Shown: in pieces, positions 14,076 through 21,697 of the stretch
Layout: every line of letters begins with the position of its first letter
Numbering within the stretch: the stretch's first letter is position 1
Origin: Chloroflexota bacterium
Lineage (GTDB): Bacteria > Chloroflexota > Anaerolineae > UBA4142 > SHND01
Assembly: GCA_029778615.1 (NCBI GenBank)
Contig: JAKOPZ010000161.1
Coordinates: forward strand, 1-49,621
Direction of reading: 5' to 3'
DNA length: 49,621 bases
Program-made: the position numbers and the translations under genes
Notes under the pieces: generated by a model
What the model was told of the DNA's origin: nothing
Database searches by the model: none
What the model saw: the letters and a program-made list of their open reading frames with translations, nothing else

Positions 14076-15206
14076 TCATTTCGCGTTCTTTACATGTTTG
14101 TTAAAAAACGCGACGACGCGTTGATTGAACAGCGTCCAGCCGGCGCCGATGAACGCGTGCGCTTGACGCGGATACGCATAAAATTCCACATACTTGTTGT
14201 TTGCTTGCAATTCATCGCGAATCGCTTCCGACCACGCGGGTTCCACCGTCGTATCAATCTCGCCGATGTGAATTTGTACCGGCGCGGTGACGTACTTGAA
14301 AAAATGGATAGGCGAAACGTCGTGAATCAATTGCGGATTGCGCGACCAAAAAAAATATGAATCGGTTAAATCCGCATCGCCCTGCCCCACTCCACTCAAT
14401 CCGCCTGTAAATCTCCGCACGCGCACATCCGCGCTCACGGGCGCATACAACACATGCGCTTTAATCAAATCACTCACCACCATCGCGCGCGTCGTGACGC
14501 CGCCGCCCATCGAATGCCCCCACATGCCAATTCGTTTCGGGTCCGCGTACGGTAATGATTTCACCGACGCCGCCGCGTTCAACGCATCAATCATGTAACC
14601 CGAACGAAATACATTCAGACCATTGTCCGAACGCGCGTACCCGCGAAAATCGGGACTGATAGTAAGAAACCCATTGCGCGCGAGAATGTCCGCCGCGCGA
14701 TACGTGTCGGAACCTGTAACGTACTGCGAAGGCGGAATATAACCGTGATTCAGAATAATCACGGGAAAGGGTCCTTGCCCAAACGGCACGTGCATCAATC
14801 CGCTGATGGTCAAACCGTCGGAAGGAAACGTAATGTACGTGCGCGTGTACGCATCGGTGACGGTAATGGTGTTCGTGATGCGAATTTGCCCGCCGCGATA
14901 TTCGCGTGCGCGCAAGCCATCAATCGTCACCGCTTGCAAATCGGGATGAATCGTCGGCGTGAAGGTTGGCGTAGGCGTGTTGGTGCGCGTTGGGGTGAAG
15001 GTTGGGGTGAAAGTTGGAGTAAAGGTGTTCGTCGGTGTTGCCGTTGATGTGGGCGCCGTCGTATTTGTGGGCGCGCTCGTCGCGGAGGGAATTGCTGCCG
15101 CGAGGGTGGCGACGGGCGGCGGCGGCGGCGGCGCGGGAGACGCGCACGCGGCGAGAGACACAAACGCGAACGCGGCGCAGACGGCAAGAATTATTTTGTT
15201 TTGCAT
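14076..15206 (-). CDS. Alpha/beta-hydrolase lipoprotein (dienelactone hydrolase / peptidase S9-like)
   Basis: A 376-residue exported hydrolase. The signal peptide ends in SLAAC (lipidated Cys near residue 21), followed by a long Pro/Thr-rich linker to about residue 90. The catalytic domain shows the nucleophile elbow GHSMGGG, the oxyanion region NHGYIPPSQY, the acid Asp in GEIDTTVEP and the base His in PRQAHAFIG. Such enzymes cleave esters or peptides at the cell surface; the substrate is unknown. It is a paralog of the gene at 16270-17298, with which it shares SDGLxISGLxxVPxG, GLNxFxSGxxxDAxNA, GHSMGGGxxTRxMVVSD and YAPxSA. It is the last gene of a minus-strand operon. The in-frame GTG at 15212 is two codons upstream; ATG at 15206 is preferred. 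Confidence 0.82.
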   Translation of the reverse strand: MQNKIILAVCAAFAFVSLAACASPAPPPPPPVATLAAAIPSATSAPTNTTAPTSTATPTNTFTPTFTPTFTPTRTNTPTPTFTPTIHPDLQAVTIDGLRAREYRGGQIRITNTITVTDAYTRTYITFPSDGLTISGLMHVPFGQGPFPVIILNHGYIPPSQYVTGSDTYRAADILARNGFLTISPDFRGYARSDNGLNVFRSGYMIDALNAAASVKSLPYADPKRIGMWGHSMGGGVTTRAMVVSDLIKAHVLYAPVSADVRVRRFTGGLSGVGQGDADLTDSYFFWSRNPQLIHDVSPIHFFKYVTAPVQIHIGEIDTTVEPAWSEAIRDELQANNKYVEFYAYPRQAHAFIGAGWTLFNQRVVAFFNKHVKNAK

Positions 15207-15244
15207 ACGCACTCATGAACAAGGCAAAGCGGAGCGGCTTTTTT

Positions 15245-16246
15245 CTAAAAAGAATTTTGCAGGATGTTTAATATTTTTTCGCGGACTCGTGGATGGCTGC
15301 GCAAATTGCGATGAATGGGCGCGGGCTCTCCATCACGCATCTGCACATGGGCGCGAATCGCACCGCGTCCGCCAAGCGCGACCTCAATCTCGTGCTGTTC
15401 GATTACGGTATCATAGCGCGCCGCTGCGTTCGGAATCGTACACGCGCTGTGAACGGAAACTAACAAATCGCCCAAACTTTTTTCGCGTATGAACGCGGGG
15501 CGATTTCCCAAATTCACCACCGCGCGTACGCGCACATCGCCTGCAAGGTTGAAATAGGCAATCTCGCGCGGCATCGCGCCGGGGCGATTTAGCGCGCGCA
15601 AAAATTCACTCTGGGGATGAAATTGTTCGTACGCGGCATCGCGCGATGACGCGCCAAACAATTGTTCGCGCTGCGCTTGATGCAGCGTTTTCATCGCGTG
15701 CCGCATTTCTTGGATGTCGTCCAAATCGGCTTTTGGAAACGCGGGATGCAAATGCGAGAGCGCCGCAAACACAAGCGGCGTCGGAAGCGGGTCGAGCGCG
15801 GCTTGAATGTCTACGCCTTGATGCGGCGTGCCCAACATAATCACGCGCGCCACATTGCCGCGATAGCGCGTTTGAAATTCGTCCTCCGTTTGGCAAGAGA
15901 GATAGTAACGCGCGATGAGTCCGCCGCTCGAATGGGCGATGATGGTGATTTTGGAAGGACCGCCGCGTGCCGCGCTGTCGCGTGAGAGTTGCTCCACTGC
16001 CGCCTGCCGCGTTTCCGGGTCGGCACTGTCCGCTTTGTCAAGCCGATGCGCGATCGCGCGCAGGTCGCCTGTGGCGTTGTAAATCGGCGCGCCATTCCCC
16101 TTTACATAGCCGTAACTAAAAAGACGAATGAGCGCGGGGTCAAAGCCGTGTGCGGCTAAAAATTCGGGAAAGCGGTCTTGGGCATCTGTCCAGTTCGCGG
16201 GCTGTCCGTTAAAGCCGTGAATGAGCAGGATTGGCAGAGGAATCAT
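15245..16246 (-). CDS. Alpha/beta-hydrolase, lipase/PGAP1-like
   Basis: A 333-residue hydrolase without a signal peptide. LLIHGFNGQPANW at the N terminus is the oxyanion-hole strand and loop. The nucleophile is in IIAHSSGGLIARYYL, and VIMLGTPHQG is the strand typical of lipases and of the PGAP1/triacylglycerol-lipase group. Later acid and His positions are less certain (the acid may lie in the GDLLVSVHSA region, and HxE or HRNL supplies the His). It probably cleaves ester or amide bonds of lipids in the cytoplasm, unless an unusual export route exists. The gene lies between the two paralogous hydrolase lipoproteins, with spacers of 23 and 38 bases, so it belongs to their operon. Start at the ATG at 16246. 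Confidence 0.75.
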   Translation of the reverse strand: MIPLPILLIHGFNGQPANWTDAQDRFPEFLAAHGFDPALIRLFSYGYVKGNGAPIYNATGDLRAIAHRLDKADSADPETRQAAVEQLSRDSAARGGPSKITIIAHSSGGLIARYYLSCQTEDEFQTRYRGNVARVIMLGTPHQGVDIQAALDPLPTPLVFAALSHLHPAFPKADLDDIQEMRHAMKTLHQAQREQLFGASSRDAAYEQFHPQSEFLRALNRPGAMPREIAYFNLAGDVRVRAVVNLGNRPAFIREKSLGDLLVSVHSACTIPNAAARYDTVIEQHEIEVALGGRGAIRAHVQMRDGEPAPIHRNLRSHPRVREKILNILQNSF

Positions 16247-16269
16247 TTTGCACGCGCGACGCGCGAAAG

Positions 16270-17298
16270 TTATTTCAAATTTGCGTCAAAAAATTTCAAC
16301 ACGCGCGCGTAAAATTCCGGACGCGCGTTTTCGTTAAACGAATGTCCCTGCCCTTGATAATCAAAATATTCAACCGTTTTGTTGGCGCGCTTTAATTGGT
16401 CGCGAATCGCGCGCGACCATTCTTTCGGCGTCACCGTGTCCGCCGTGCCGACGTGAATGCTCACGGGCGCGTTCACCCGGTTCAAAAAATTTATCGGAGA
16501 AATTTCGGCGCGGAATTTGGCATCGTCGAGCGCGGCAATGGTGGATTGAATCAAGTCCTGAGTGACGCCGGCGGGTTCGCCGCCGAACGGGTCCATGAAC
16601 ATGTCTTCCATGTTGGCGCTGATGGGCGCGTACAACACTGCCGCATCAAACACATCGCTCACCACCATCACGCGCGTGGCGATGCCGCCGCCCATCGAGT
16701 GTCCCCACAAGCCGACATGCTGCGCGTCCACCTGCGGCATTTTTTTCAGCGCGTTCCCCGCGTTGATGGCATCGGCAATCCAACCGCTGAGAAATAAATT
16801 CAGCCCATGGTCCGATTCCATATAGCCGCGCAAATCGGGCACGAGGGTGATGTAACCATGCCGGGTCAATTCGAGCGCGGGCGCTTGCGCGTCGAGACCG
16901 CGCGTGTATTGGTCGGGCGCGACAAAGCCGTGCAAAAAAACGACCGCCGGAAATTTTCCGTCGCCGCGCGGCACATTCAACAGTCCGCTAATTTTCAAAC
17001 CATCCGACTCGTACATCACAAGCGATGTGGTGAACGCGTCGGTGGCGGTCAATACTTGCGTTGTCCGGATTTCGCCGCTCGTGTAGGAACGTTCCGCCAA
17101 ACGCGGCAAGGTCGCATCGAGCAGCGCGGGTGCGAGCGTGGGCTGCGCGACAGGTATGGGTTGCGCGGTCGGCGTGGCGGGTATTGCAGTGGGCGACGGT
17201 GGTGGAGGCAGAGTTGGTAGAGGGGTTGGCGTAGGCAGAGGCGCACACGCGTTGGTGACAAGCAGCAGGATGCCGCAGAAAATGAAAACGAAACGCAT
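16270..17298 (-). CDS. Alpha/beta-hydrolase lipoprotein, paralog of 14076-15206
   Basis: A 342-residue exported hydrolase. The signal peptide ends at TNAC (Cys18), then a Pro/Thr linker to about residue 55. The catalytic domain contains FLHGFVAPDQY (oxyanion), LWGHSMGGGIATR (nucleophile Ser), the Asp in HVGTADTVTPKEW, and the His in YQGQGHSFNEN. It is clearly a duplicate of the other hydrolase lipoprotein in this operon, but the linker and surface segments have diverged. A shared surface role with different substrates is likely. It begins 26 bases after the PPOX-type gene. Its exact lipobox is slightly irregular (Thr-Asn-Ala before Cys), so lipidation is probable but not certain. Confidence 0.82.
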   Translation of the reverse strand: MRFVFIFCGILLLVTNACAPLPTPTPLPTLPPPPSPTAIPATPTAQPIPVAQPTLAPALLDATLPRLAERSYTSGEIRTTQVLTATDAFTTSLVMYESDGLKISGLLNVPRGDGKFPAVVFLHGFVAPDQYTRGLDAQAPALELTRHGYITLVPDLRGYMESDHGLNLFLSGWIADAINAGNALKKMPQVDAQHVGLWGHSMGGGIATRVMVVSDVFDAAVLYAPISANMEDMFMDPFGGEPAGVTQDLIQSTIAALDDAKFRAEISPINFLNRVNAPVSIHVGTADTVTPKEWSRAIRDQLKRANKTVEYFDYQGQGHSFNENARPEFYARVLKFFDANLK

Positions 17299-17324
17299 TG
17301 TGAAGATTTTCAGGTCGCCGCAGG

Positions 17325-17720
17325 TTAGGTTTCCGAAAACGAGTGTTCGGGCAAGATTTTATACGTGACGCGCACTTGCCCCGGACGCCGCGGAAATTCG
17401 TACTTGCCGTGATATTTTTCATTGAGCGCGCAAATCATTTCATAGCCGCCCTCTTCGGTTTCGTCCACCACGCGCCCGCGAATCAAAAGATATTTGTACG
17501 GGTCGTCCGCCGTAATGGTCATGGCAACGACCGGATGTTTTTTCAGAATCTTGTCTTTGACGCGCCCGCGCGCCGTGTTGAGAATAATGTGCGTGCCGTC
17601 CCAATCGAACCAAATCGGTGACACCTGCGGCGTGCCGTCTGACAAGACGAGTGCGAGATACGCGAACGCTTTGGTCTCGCGCGCAAAAAATTTCAACTCG
17701 TCGGCAGAAAATTCAACCAT
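17325..17720 (-). CDS. PPOX-class flavin/F420-binding protein (PNPOx-like)
   Basis: A 131-residue split-beta-barrel protein of the pyridoxamine-phosphate-oxidase-like superfamily. The line FAYLALVLSDGTPQVSPIWFDWDG and the following I-x-x-N-T-A-x-G-R-x-K-x-x-x-L motif fit the PPOX class F420-dependent enzymes common in Actinobacteria and Chloroflexota. VVAMTITADDPYKYLLIRGRV and the closing VRVTYKILPE complete the barrel. The cofactor could be F420, FMN or haem; sequence alone does not decide. The protein is cytoplasmic. GATTAGGAGTC gives a clear ribosome site. Its start is 12 bases after the LysM-CAP gene and 26 bases before the next hydrolase, so it is in the same operon, although its link to surface hydrolases is not obvious. 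Confidence 0.8.
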   Translation of the reverse strand: MVEFSADELKFFARETKAFAYLALVLSDGTPQVSPIWFDWDGTHIILNTARGRVKDKILKKHPVVAMTITADDPYKYLLIRGRVVDETEEGGYEMICALNEKYHGKYEFPRRPGQVRVTYKILPEHSFSET

Positions 17721-17732
17721 AACAGCTGACTC

Positions 17733-18527
17733 CTAATCGGAAAAAATTTGCGTGGCGACAATGCGCGTGCCGTCCACCGAAACGCCGAGCGCAATTCCCG
17801 TTTTGGCAAAATGCGGATTCAAAATATTGTCGCGATGTTCGCGGCTGTGAATCCAACCATCCACAAATTGATTGGCAATTTCGTCCGCGCCGTAACGCGA
17901 ATACACCGTCAACGCCACCGGCACCACCAAACCTTGATTTTTGATTTCGGCAATATTTTCGCCCGCAAACAAAAATTCGTACTGCTGCCCGCGTATCAAA
18001 TCTTGAAACGCAACACTGCCGCGCTGCGGATCATCGTGTGAAAAATACGCGCGGCGAATCATATCATTGCTGCGCGTTTGCGCGACGACGGCAAGACTGC
18101 TGTCGAATTTGAGGATGGGCAAATTGTTGACGGCGCGTTCATGATTGATGCCGCGCAAAATCAATTGCACAATCGCGTTGATTTTTTCATTTGGCGCAGC
18201 GGGCACATCGGGCGCGGGCGTGACCGGCGGACTCGACGCGGCAGCGATGCGGTCAAACCACTGCCCGATGCCCGCGTCGTTTTCTGTCGGAATCACCAGT
18301 TCAATGCCCACCGGCGGATTTTCCGGGTCAACGGCGAGCCCGGGATAGCGGTCTTGATTCGCCGCAATCAAATCACTGAGCGCAACTTGGTGAGCGAGCG
18401 CAATCTGCGGCAGCGAATCGCCCGACTGCACGATGTACGTTTGCGTGCCGCCGCAACTCGCGAGCAAAAAAAGCGCGTTCAAGGCGAGCGCGGCGCAAAT
18501 CAAAATCCTCTGATACAATTTCGGCAT
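17733..18527 (-). CDS. Lipoprotein with LysM and CAP (SCP/PR1-like) domains
   Basis: A 264-residue cell-surface protein. The lipobox LLASC puts the lipidated Cys at 25. A LysM domain (about 29-75, YIVQSGDSLPQIALAHQVALSDL) should bind peptidoglycan. After a Pro-rich linker, the CAP domain (about 115-263) shows INHERAVNNLPILKF, SNDMIRRAYFSHDDP, FAGENIAEI and WIHSREHRDNILNPHF, with the His and Glu residues of the CAP cavity in place. Bacterial CAP proteins are linked to envelope or spore surfaces; enzymatic activity is debated. It is the first gene of the minus-strand operon. The GTG at 18533 is in frame, but ATG at 18527 gives a normal signal peptide. Its 5' end overlaps the promoter region of the divergent SMR gene. 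Confidence 0.85.
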   Translation of the reverse strand: MPKLYQRILICAALALNALFLLASCGGTQTYIVQSGDSLPQIALAHQVALSDLIAANQDRYPGLAVDPENPPVGIELVIPTENDAGIGQWFDRIAAASSPPVTPAPDVPAAPNEKINAIVQLILRGINHERAVNNLPILKFDSSLAVVAQTRSNDMIRRAYFSHDDPQRGSVAFQDLIRGQQYEFLFAGENIAEIKNQGLVVPVALTVYSRYGADEIANQFVDGWIHSREHRDNILNPHFAKTGIALGVSVDGTRIVATQIFSD

Positions 18528-18548
18528 TCTCACACAAGGAGTCCCATT

Positions 18549-18872
18549 ATGGAGTGGCTTTTGCTGATTCTTGCCATCGTCACCGAAGTTGCCGGCACAT
18601 CGCTTTTGAAATATTCCGATGGGATGCGAAATTTATTTCCCACGCTCGGCTCACTCATGTTGTATCTCATCAGTCTCGCGCTGCTCGGACTTGCTTTGAA
18701 CAAACTGGAGGTGAGCGTCGCATACGCTATCTGGTCGGGGCTCGGCACCGCGCTCATTGTTATCATCGGCATCGCGTGGCTCGGCGAAGCAATGACATGG
18801 ACAAAAATTTTATTTATCGCGTTCATCGTGATTGGCGCGATTGGTTTGAATTTGACCGGCGAAGCGCACTAG
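18549..18872 (+). CDS. Small multidrug resistance (SMR) family transporter
   Basis: A 107-residue, four-helix protein of the EmrE/SugE/Gdx family, which exports cationic drugs, quaternary ammonium compounds or guanidinium using the proton gradient as a dimer. The essential Glu13 (in TEVAGTSLLKYSDG) and Trp62 (in AYAIWSGLGTA) are present. The WSGLGTALIVIIGIAWLGE line is the family signature. AAGGAGT lies 7 bases before the ATG. TACAAT at 18514-18519 is a possible -10, inside the 5' part of the divergent CAP gene. It is monocistronic and ends at an inverted repeat that separates it from the convergent flavin reductase. Which substrate class it carries cannot be told from sequence alone. Confidence 0.9.
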   Translation: MEWLLLILAIVTEVAGTSLLKYSDGMRNLFPTLGSLMLYLISLALLGLALNKLEVSVAYAIWSGLGTALIVIIGIAWLGEAMTWTKILFIAFIVIGAIGLNLTGEAH

Positions 18873-18873
18873 A

Positions 18874-18936
18874 GACAAAGGACGAATAACAAAGGCAAAG
18901 TATTCGTCGTTCGTCGTCCGTCGTTCGTCCTTTGTC
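18874..18936. repeat. Inverted repeat of 7-bp units between convergent genes
   Basis: GACAAAGGACGAA (18874-18886) pairs with TTCGTCCTTTGTC (18924-18936). The right side also contains tandem GTCGTTC GTCGTCC GTCGTTC heptads. It lies between the stops of the SMR and flavin reductase genes, so the hairpin may serve as a terminator both ways. Confidence 0.8.
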
Positions 18937-19486
18937 AAACGCCAAACGGTTCTCCCAGCATCGCGTACGCGCTTCCGCCGAGATGGTGTAACGGTTTCAC
19001 GCTTTCGTCCGCGAGCGTCCACCGTTCGCCGTCAAACGCGTGTTCGTCTGCCGACGCCGCAACAATTTCTGCAAGAAACAAAGTGTGATTCCCCGCGCGC
19101 ACGGTATCCACTACACCACATTCCAAATGTCCAACACATTCCACAATCAACGGCGCGTTGACTTGCTTGGCTTCGTACAACGTCAGTTTGTTAGCGAGGA
19201 ATTTGTCCACATCCTCACCCGACGTTTCAGAAATCTTTTTCACCTTTTCCAGCAACGGACGCGGCGGAATGTTTAACGCAAACTGTCCGCTCTTGATAAT
19301 CAAATCGTGTGTGAATCGCGCGGGAAACACCGCAAGCGCGACCATCGGCGGGTCGTTGCTAATGTTCGTCACCCACGCGGCAACGAACACATTCCCCTTG
19401 TTTTTGAATTTTGCGGTGACAAGCGCGATGGGTCCGGGTTGGAGGAGGCGCGTGGCGCGGGAGAGATCGAGTTCGAGTTTGGACAT
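18935..19486 (-). CDS. Flavin reductase-like FMN-binding protein
   Basis: A 183-residue protein of the flavin reductase-like (DIM6/NTAB) family, an FMN-binding split barrel. The core PIALVTAKFKNKGNVFVAAWV is the flavin strand pair. ISNDPPMVALAVFP, RFTHDLIIKSGQFALNIP and IVECVGHLECGVVDTVRAGNHTLFLAEIV follow the family order. It probably uses NAD(P)H to reduce FMN, or serves as the flavin carrier of another oxidoreductase in the cytoplasm. The ATG at 19486 starts MSKLELDL; the frame stays open to 19591, but that extension would cover the controller operator and terminator-like hairpin of the next unit. It is convergent with the SMR gene and divergent from the restriction-modification module. 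Confidence 0.82.
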   Translation of the reverse strand: MSKLELDLSRATRLLQPGPIALVTAKFKNKGNVFVAAWVTNISNDPPMVALAVFPARFTHDLIIKSGQFALNIPPRPLLEKVKKISETSGEDVDKFLANKLTLYEAKQVNAPLIVECVGHLECGVVDTVRAGNHTLFLAEIVAASADEHAFDGERWTLADESVKPLHHLGGSAYAMLGEPFGV

Positions 19487-19506
19487 TTCAAGACGGTGAA
19501 ACTGAA

Positions 19507-19534
19507 ACTCATTGCTTTTCGCAATGAGTTTTTT
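19507..19534 (+). terminator. Terminator-like hairpin ahead of the restriction-modification module
   Basis: ACTCATTGC-TTTTC-GCAATGAGT followed by six T. No + strand gene ends here, so it may shield the controller gene from read-through transcription. Confidence 0.7.
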
Positions 19535-19558
19535 ATTGTGACTGCTGGCAGTCACAAT
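19535..19558. promoter_or_regulatory. Controller operator, 24-bp palindrome
   Basis: ATTGTGACTGC-TG-GCAGTCACAAT is a perfect dyad 17 bp before the TATAAT box of the controller gene. It covers the expected -35 region, the classic location of a C-box. Confidence 0.88.
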
Positions 19559-19575
19559 ATTGAATATTGCTTTCC

Positions 19576-19581
19576 TATAAT
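19576..19581 (+). promoter_or_regulatory. -10 box of the controller gene
   Basis: TATAAT lies 12 bases before the ATG at 19594, with no ribosome site between. The transcript would begin almost at the start codon, as reported for several C genes. Confidence 0.75.
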
Positions 19582-19593
19582 ACCCGCACACTG

Positions 19594-19809
19594 ATGAACA
19601 TTGTTGGAAAAAATATAAAGCGTGTTCGTGAACGCAGAAATATTACTCAAGACCAGCTGGCTATCCGTCTCACCACATTGGGATGGAAAGTTGGCCGCTT
19701 TCTCATTTCCAAAATAGAACGCGGTGAACGCCAAGTAACGGATGTTCAAGTTACGCTGATTGCTGATGCGCTTCAAGTGAGGCTCAAGGAATTGTTTGGA
19801 CGCGAATAA
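19594..19809 (+). CDS. XRE-type controller protein (C protein) of a restriction-modification system
   Basis: A 71-residue protein made of one XRE helix-turn-helix domain. VRERRNITQDQLAIRL and VGRFLISKIERGERQVTDVQ hold the two HTH helices. Small XRE proteins of this length next to restriction genes are controller proteins. They bind C-boxes as dimers, first activating and later repressing their own gene, and so delay the nuclease until the DNA is methylated. The perfect palindrome at 19535-19558 is the expected target. The stop overlaps the first base of the nuclease start (TAATGA), so the two are translated together. Codon and base use are visibly less GCG-rich than in neighbouring genes, which suits recent transfer. 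Confidence 0.85.
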   Translation: MNIVGKNIKRVRERRNITQDQLAIRLTTLGWKVGRFLISKIERGERQVTDVQVTLIADALQVRLKELFGRE

Positions 19810-20696
19810 TGATTTCCGATTCCAGCGCAATTCAAAAAATTCTTGATACAGCTACAACACTCATTCAACAACTTGATGGTCAAGTTTTGGATGTCCTTGC
19901 TGTTTCCAAACCGCCCGATTTAGAGTACGCGCGTCACCTTGCGTTGGTCATTTCCAAACTTTCGCCGCTGATTGGAAACATGCTTGAATATTCGCTTGTG
20001 AGTATTCTCAATCAACACGATTGGTCGGCATATCGCGGCAAGTGGAAAAGGCAAGACCCTGGATTTCCAGATACAATTTTCAATTGGGATAATCCTATCA
20101 AGCCGGGCATCGAAGTTAAAACATGGTTTCCGTTGGCGACGGAAATCACCGCGCGCTTTCGCGATTCGCAAACCTATTTTCTGCGAGAACAAACGCGTGT
20201 TGCAATTATCGCGTGGCTGCCAGAATTTTTATTGTATGGCAAACCGAAACTTATTGGTGTTTTTACAGACACCGCTTCAAGTTTGGCAAATGCACGCGAC
20301 AAACATTATCACAATCCGCCCGACTATATCATCCTTGAACCGGAAGATACGCGTCATCGCACGGTAAATCTGCAACAAACCAATGTCATCGGCTACAAAT
20401 TTCAAGGCACAGCAAAACAACTTGCACAAGCGCAACGCTTTGTCTCAACGTGGGGCGAGAGTGGTAAGCATTATTCACACACGCCCGAGTATCAAAAACT
20501 GTTGCGGCAATTGCTCGGCAAGTATCCATATCGCATTGACACTAATTTTTCAAAAATAGACCGCATTCGTCATGTCGCGTTGGAACAATTCAAAACAAAA
20601 ATTTTGCAAGCAGAATTTTTCGGCGCACCAATTTCTGTTTGGGCGCGTCAACGCCTACGAACGGATGAAGGATTGCGCCAACTTTTACAATTCTAG
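19809..20696 (+). CDS. Type II restriction endonuclease, PD-(D/E)XK fold
   Basis: A 295-residue protein, not similar by eye to a named enzyme but with a clear nuclease core. Glu60 (GNMLEYSLV) is followed by Asp88 (PGFPDTIF) and Glu102-V-Lys104 (PGIEVKTW), the PD-(D/E)XK arrangement that binds Mg2+ and cuts DNA. The context is decisive: it directly overlaps a controller gene and converges on a DNA methyltransferase gene, with which it shares 12 bases at the 3' ends. The recognition sequence cannot be predicted here. The C-terminal region (about 190-295) is helical and basic, and may hold target recognition. The low GC resembles the controller. It would be toxic unless the methyltransferase is active. 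Confidence 0.85.
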   Translation: MISDSSAIQKILDTATTLIQQLDGQVLDVLAVSKPPDLEYARHLALVISKLSPLIGNMLEYSLVSILNQHDWSAYRGKWKRQDPGFPDTIFNWDNPIKPGIEVKTWFPLATEITARFRDSQTYFLREQTRVAIIAWLPEFLLYGKPKLIGVFTDTASSLANARDKHYHNPPDYIILEPEDTRHRTVNLQQTNVIGYKFQGTAKQLAQAQRFVSTWGESGKHYSHTPEYQKLLRQLLGKYPYRIDTNFSKIDRIRHVALEQFKTKILQAEFFGAPISVWARQRLRTDEGLRQLLQF

Positions 20697-21686
20697 CGTC
20701 GGCTGCGCTAGATGCCCTTGCACCCGTTTGATTGCTTCGCGATAGACATCCCCATTCACTTCCGCGCCAACATATTTGCGTTTGAGTTGATGCGCGGCGA
20801 TTGCTCCCGTGCATAAACCCCCGAATGGTTCCCATACCAAATCATCTACATCGGATGACATTTCAATAATCATCCGCGTCAACTTGAGCGGCTTTTGATT
20901 GAGGTGTAGCGCCTTTGTTCCATTCTTTAAGCGTTCCGAGCCGTTGAGCGGCGATTGTCGCCACACATTCGTCACACCCATCGGACAATAAAATTTCGCG
21001 CGTTGTTTTTCCCACTCGTATTTTGTCAGCGAATTTTTTCCATCTATCGAAAAATAGGGACGACCATCTGGCGCGCCGAATTGATTCGCGTACGCGACGA
21101 GTTTTTCAAATGCCTCTGCTGGCGGCATGTACCACAACCAATCGTCGGTGAACCACTTGCGTGTTGCGGCATTTTCAACGTCCGCCGCCGCGTTTGTTTT
21201 GGAAAACGGCAACCCCGTGCGTTTCCATTCGTAACGCAGCCAATCTTTCATCGAAAGCGTTTCGCCATTCGCGCGGAACATTGGCTTTTTTACGTACTGC
21301 ACACAAATTTCTGTAACGATTGGAAGTTGCCGCAGTGATTTCGTGTTCGAGTTCCCCGCGATGTGTTCAATCCCTTTGTCCCAAACATTGCACGCGCGAA
21401 ATTCCCACCCATATTTTTCGAGCACAGGATGTACTTTGACCCAACCGCGTTCAATCCCCCAAAACCATAGTGTCGTTTGCGGCGTCGCCTTTTCCGTCCA
21501 CTTGGCAACATGCGGTTCGTACCACTCATCCAATCCATCAGGCGTGTACAAATCGCCCTTGAATCCCTTCACACCATAAGGACCATCGCAAACAATGACT
21601 ATAGGTGAATCCCATTGGTCATAGAGATTCATCGCGTCGTCGTTGTAGATTTGGATTTGGTTTGAGTCAGTGCGATCTACCTTCAT
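20685..21686 (-). CDS. Site-specific DNA methyltransferase, beta class (N4-cytosine or N6-adenine)
   Basis: A 333-residue S-adenosylmethionine-dependent methyltransferase that modifies an amino group in DNA and protects the host from the partner nuclease. The catalytic motif IV is Asp34-Gly-Pro-Tyr37 (a variant of DPPY). The AdoMet motif I, EPFGGLCTGAIAA, lies near residue 286 at the C terminus. The order IV - target domain - I is that of beta-class enzymes. The middle part (about 60-270) is the target recognition region. The 3' end overlaps the nuclease gene by 12 bases on the opposite strand. It starts 11 bases after the DNA ligase stop and may be transcribed with it. TAGCC lies before the ATG, with GGAG further upstream. 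Confidence 0.9.
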   Translation of the reverse strand: MKVDRTDSNQIQIYNDDAMNLYDQWDSPIVIVCDGPYGVKGFKGDLYTPDGLDEWYEPHVAKWTEKATPQTTLWFWGIERGWVKVHPVLEKYGWEFRACNVWDKGIEHIAGNSNTKSLRQLPIVTEICVQYVKKPMFRANGETLSMKDWLRYEWKRTGLPFSKTNAAADVENAATRKWFTDDWLWYMPPAEAFEKLVAYANQFGAPDGRPYFSIDGKNSLTKYEWEKQRAKFYCPMGVTNVWRQSPLNGSERLKNGTKALHLNQKPLKLTRMIIEMSSDVDDLVWEPFGGLCTGAIAAHQLKRKYVGAEVNGDVYREAIKRVQGHLAQPTLEL

Positions 21687-21697
21687 TGGCTAAAGAA

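Noticed and set aside
13898-14104. 68-codon open frame with repeated SPQRSR
   Set aside because: It only translates the tandem REP-like units after the zinc finger gene.
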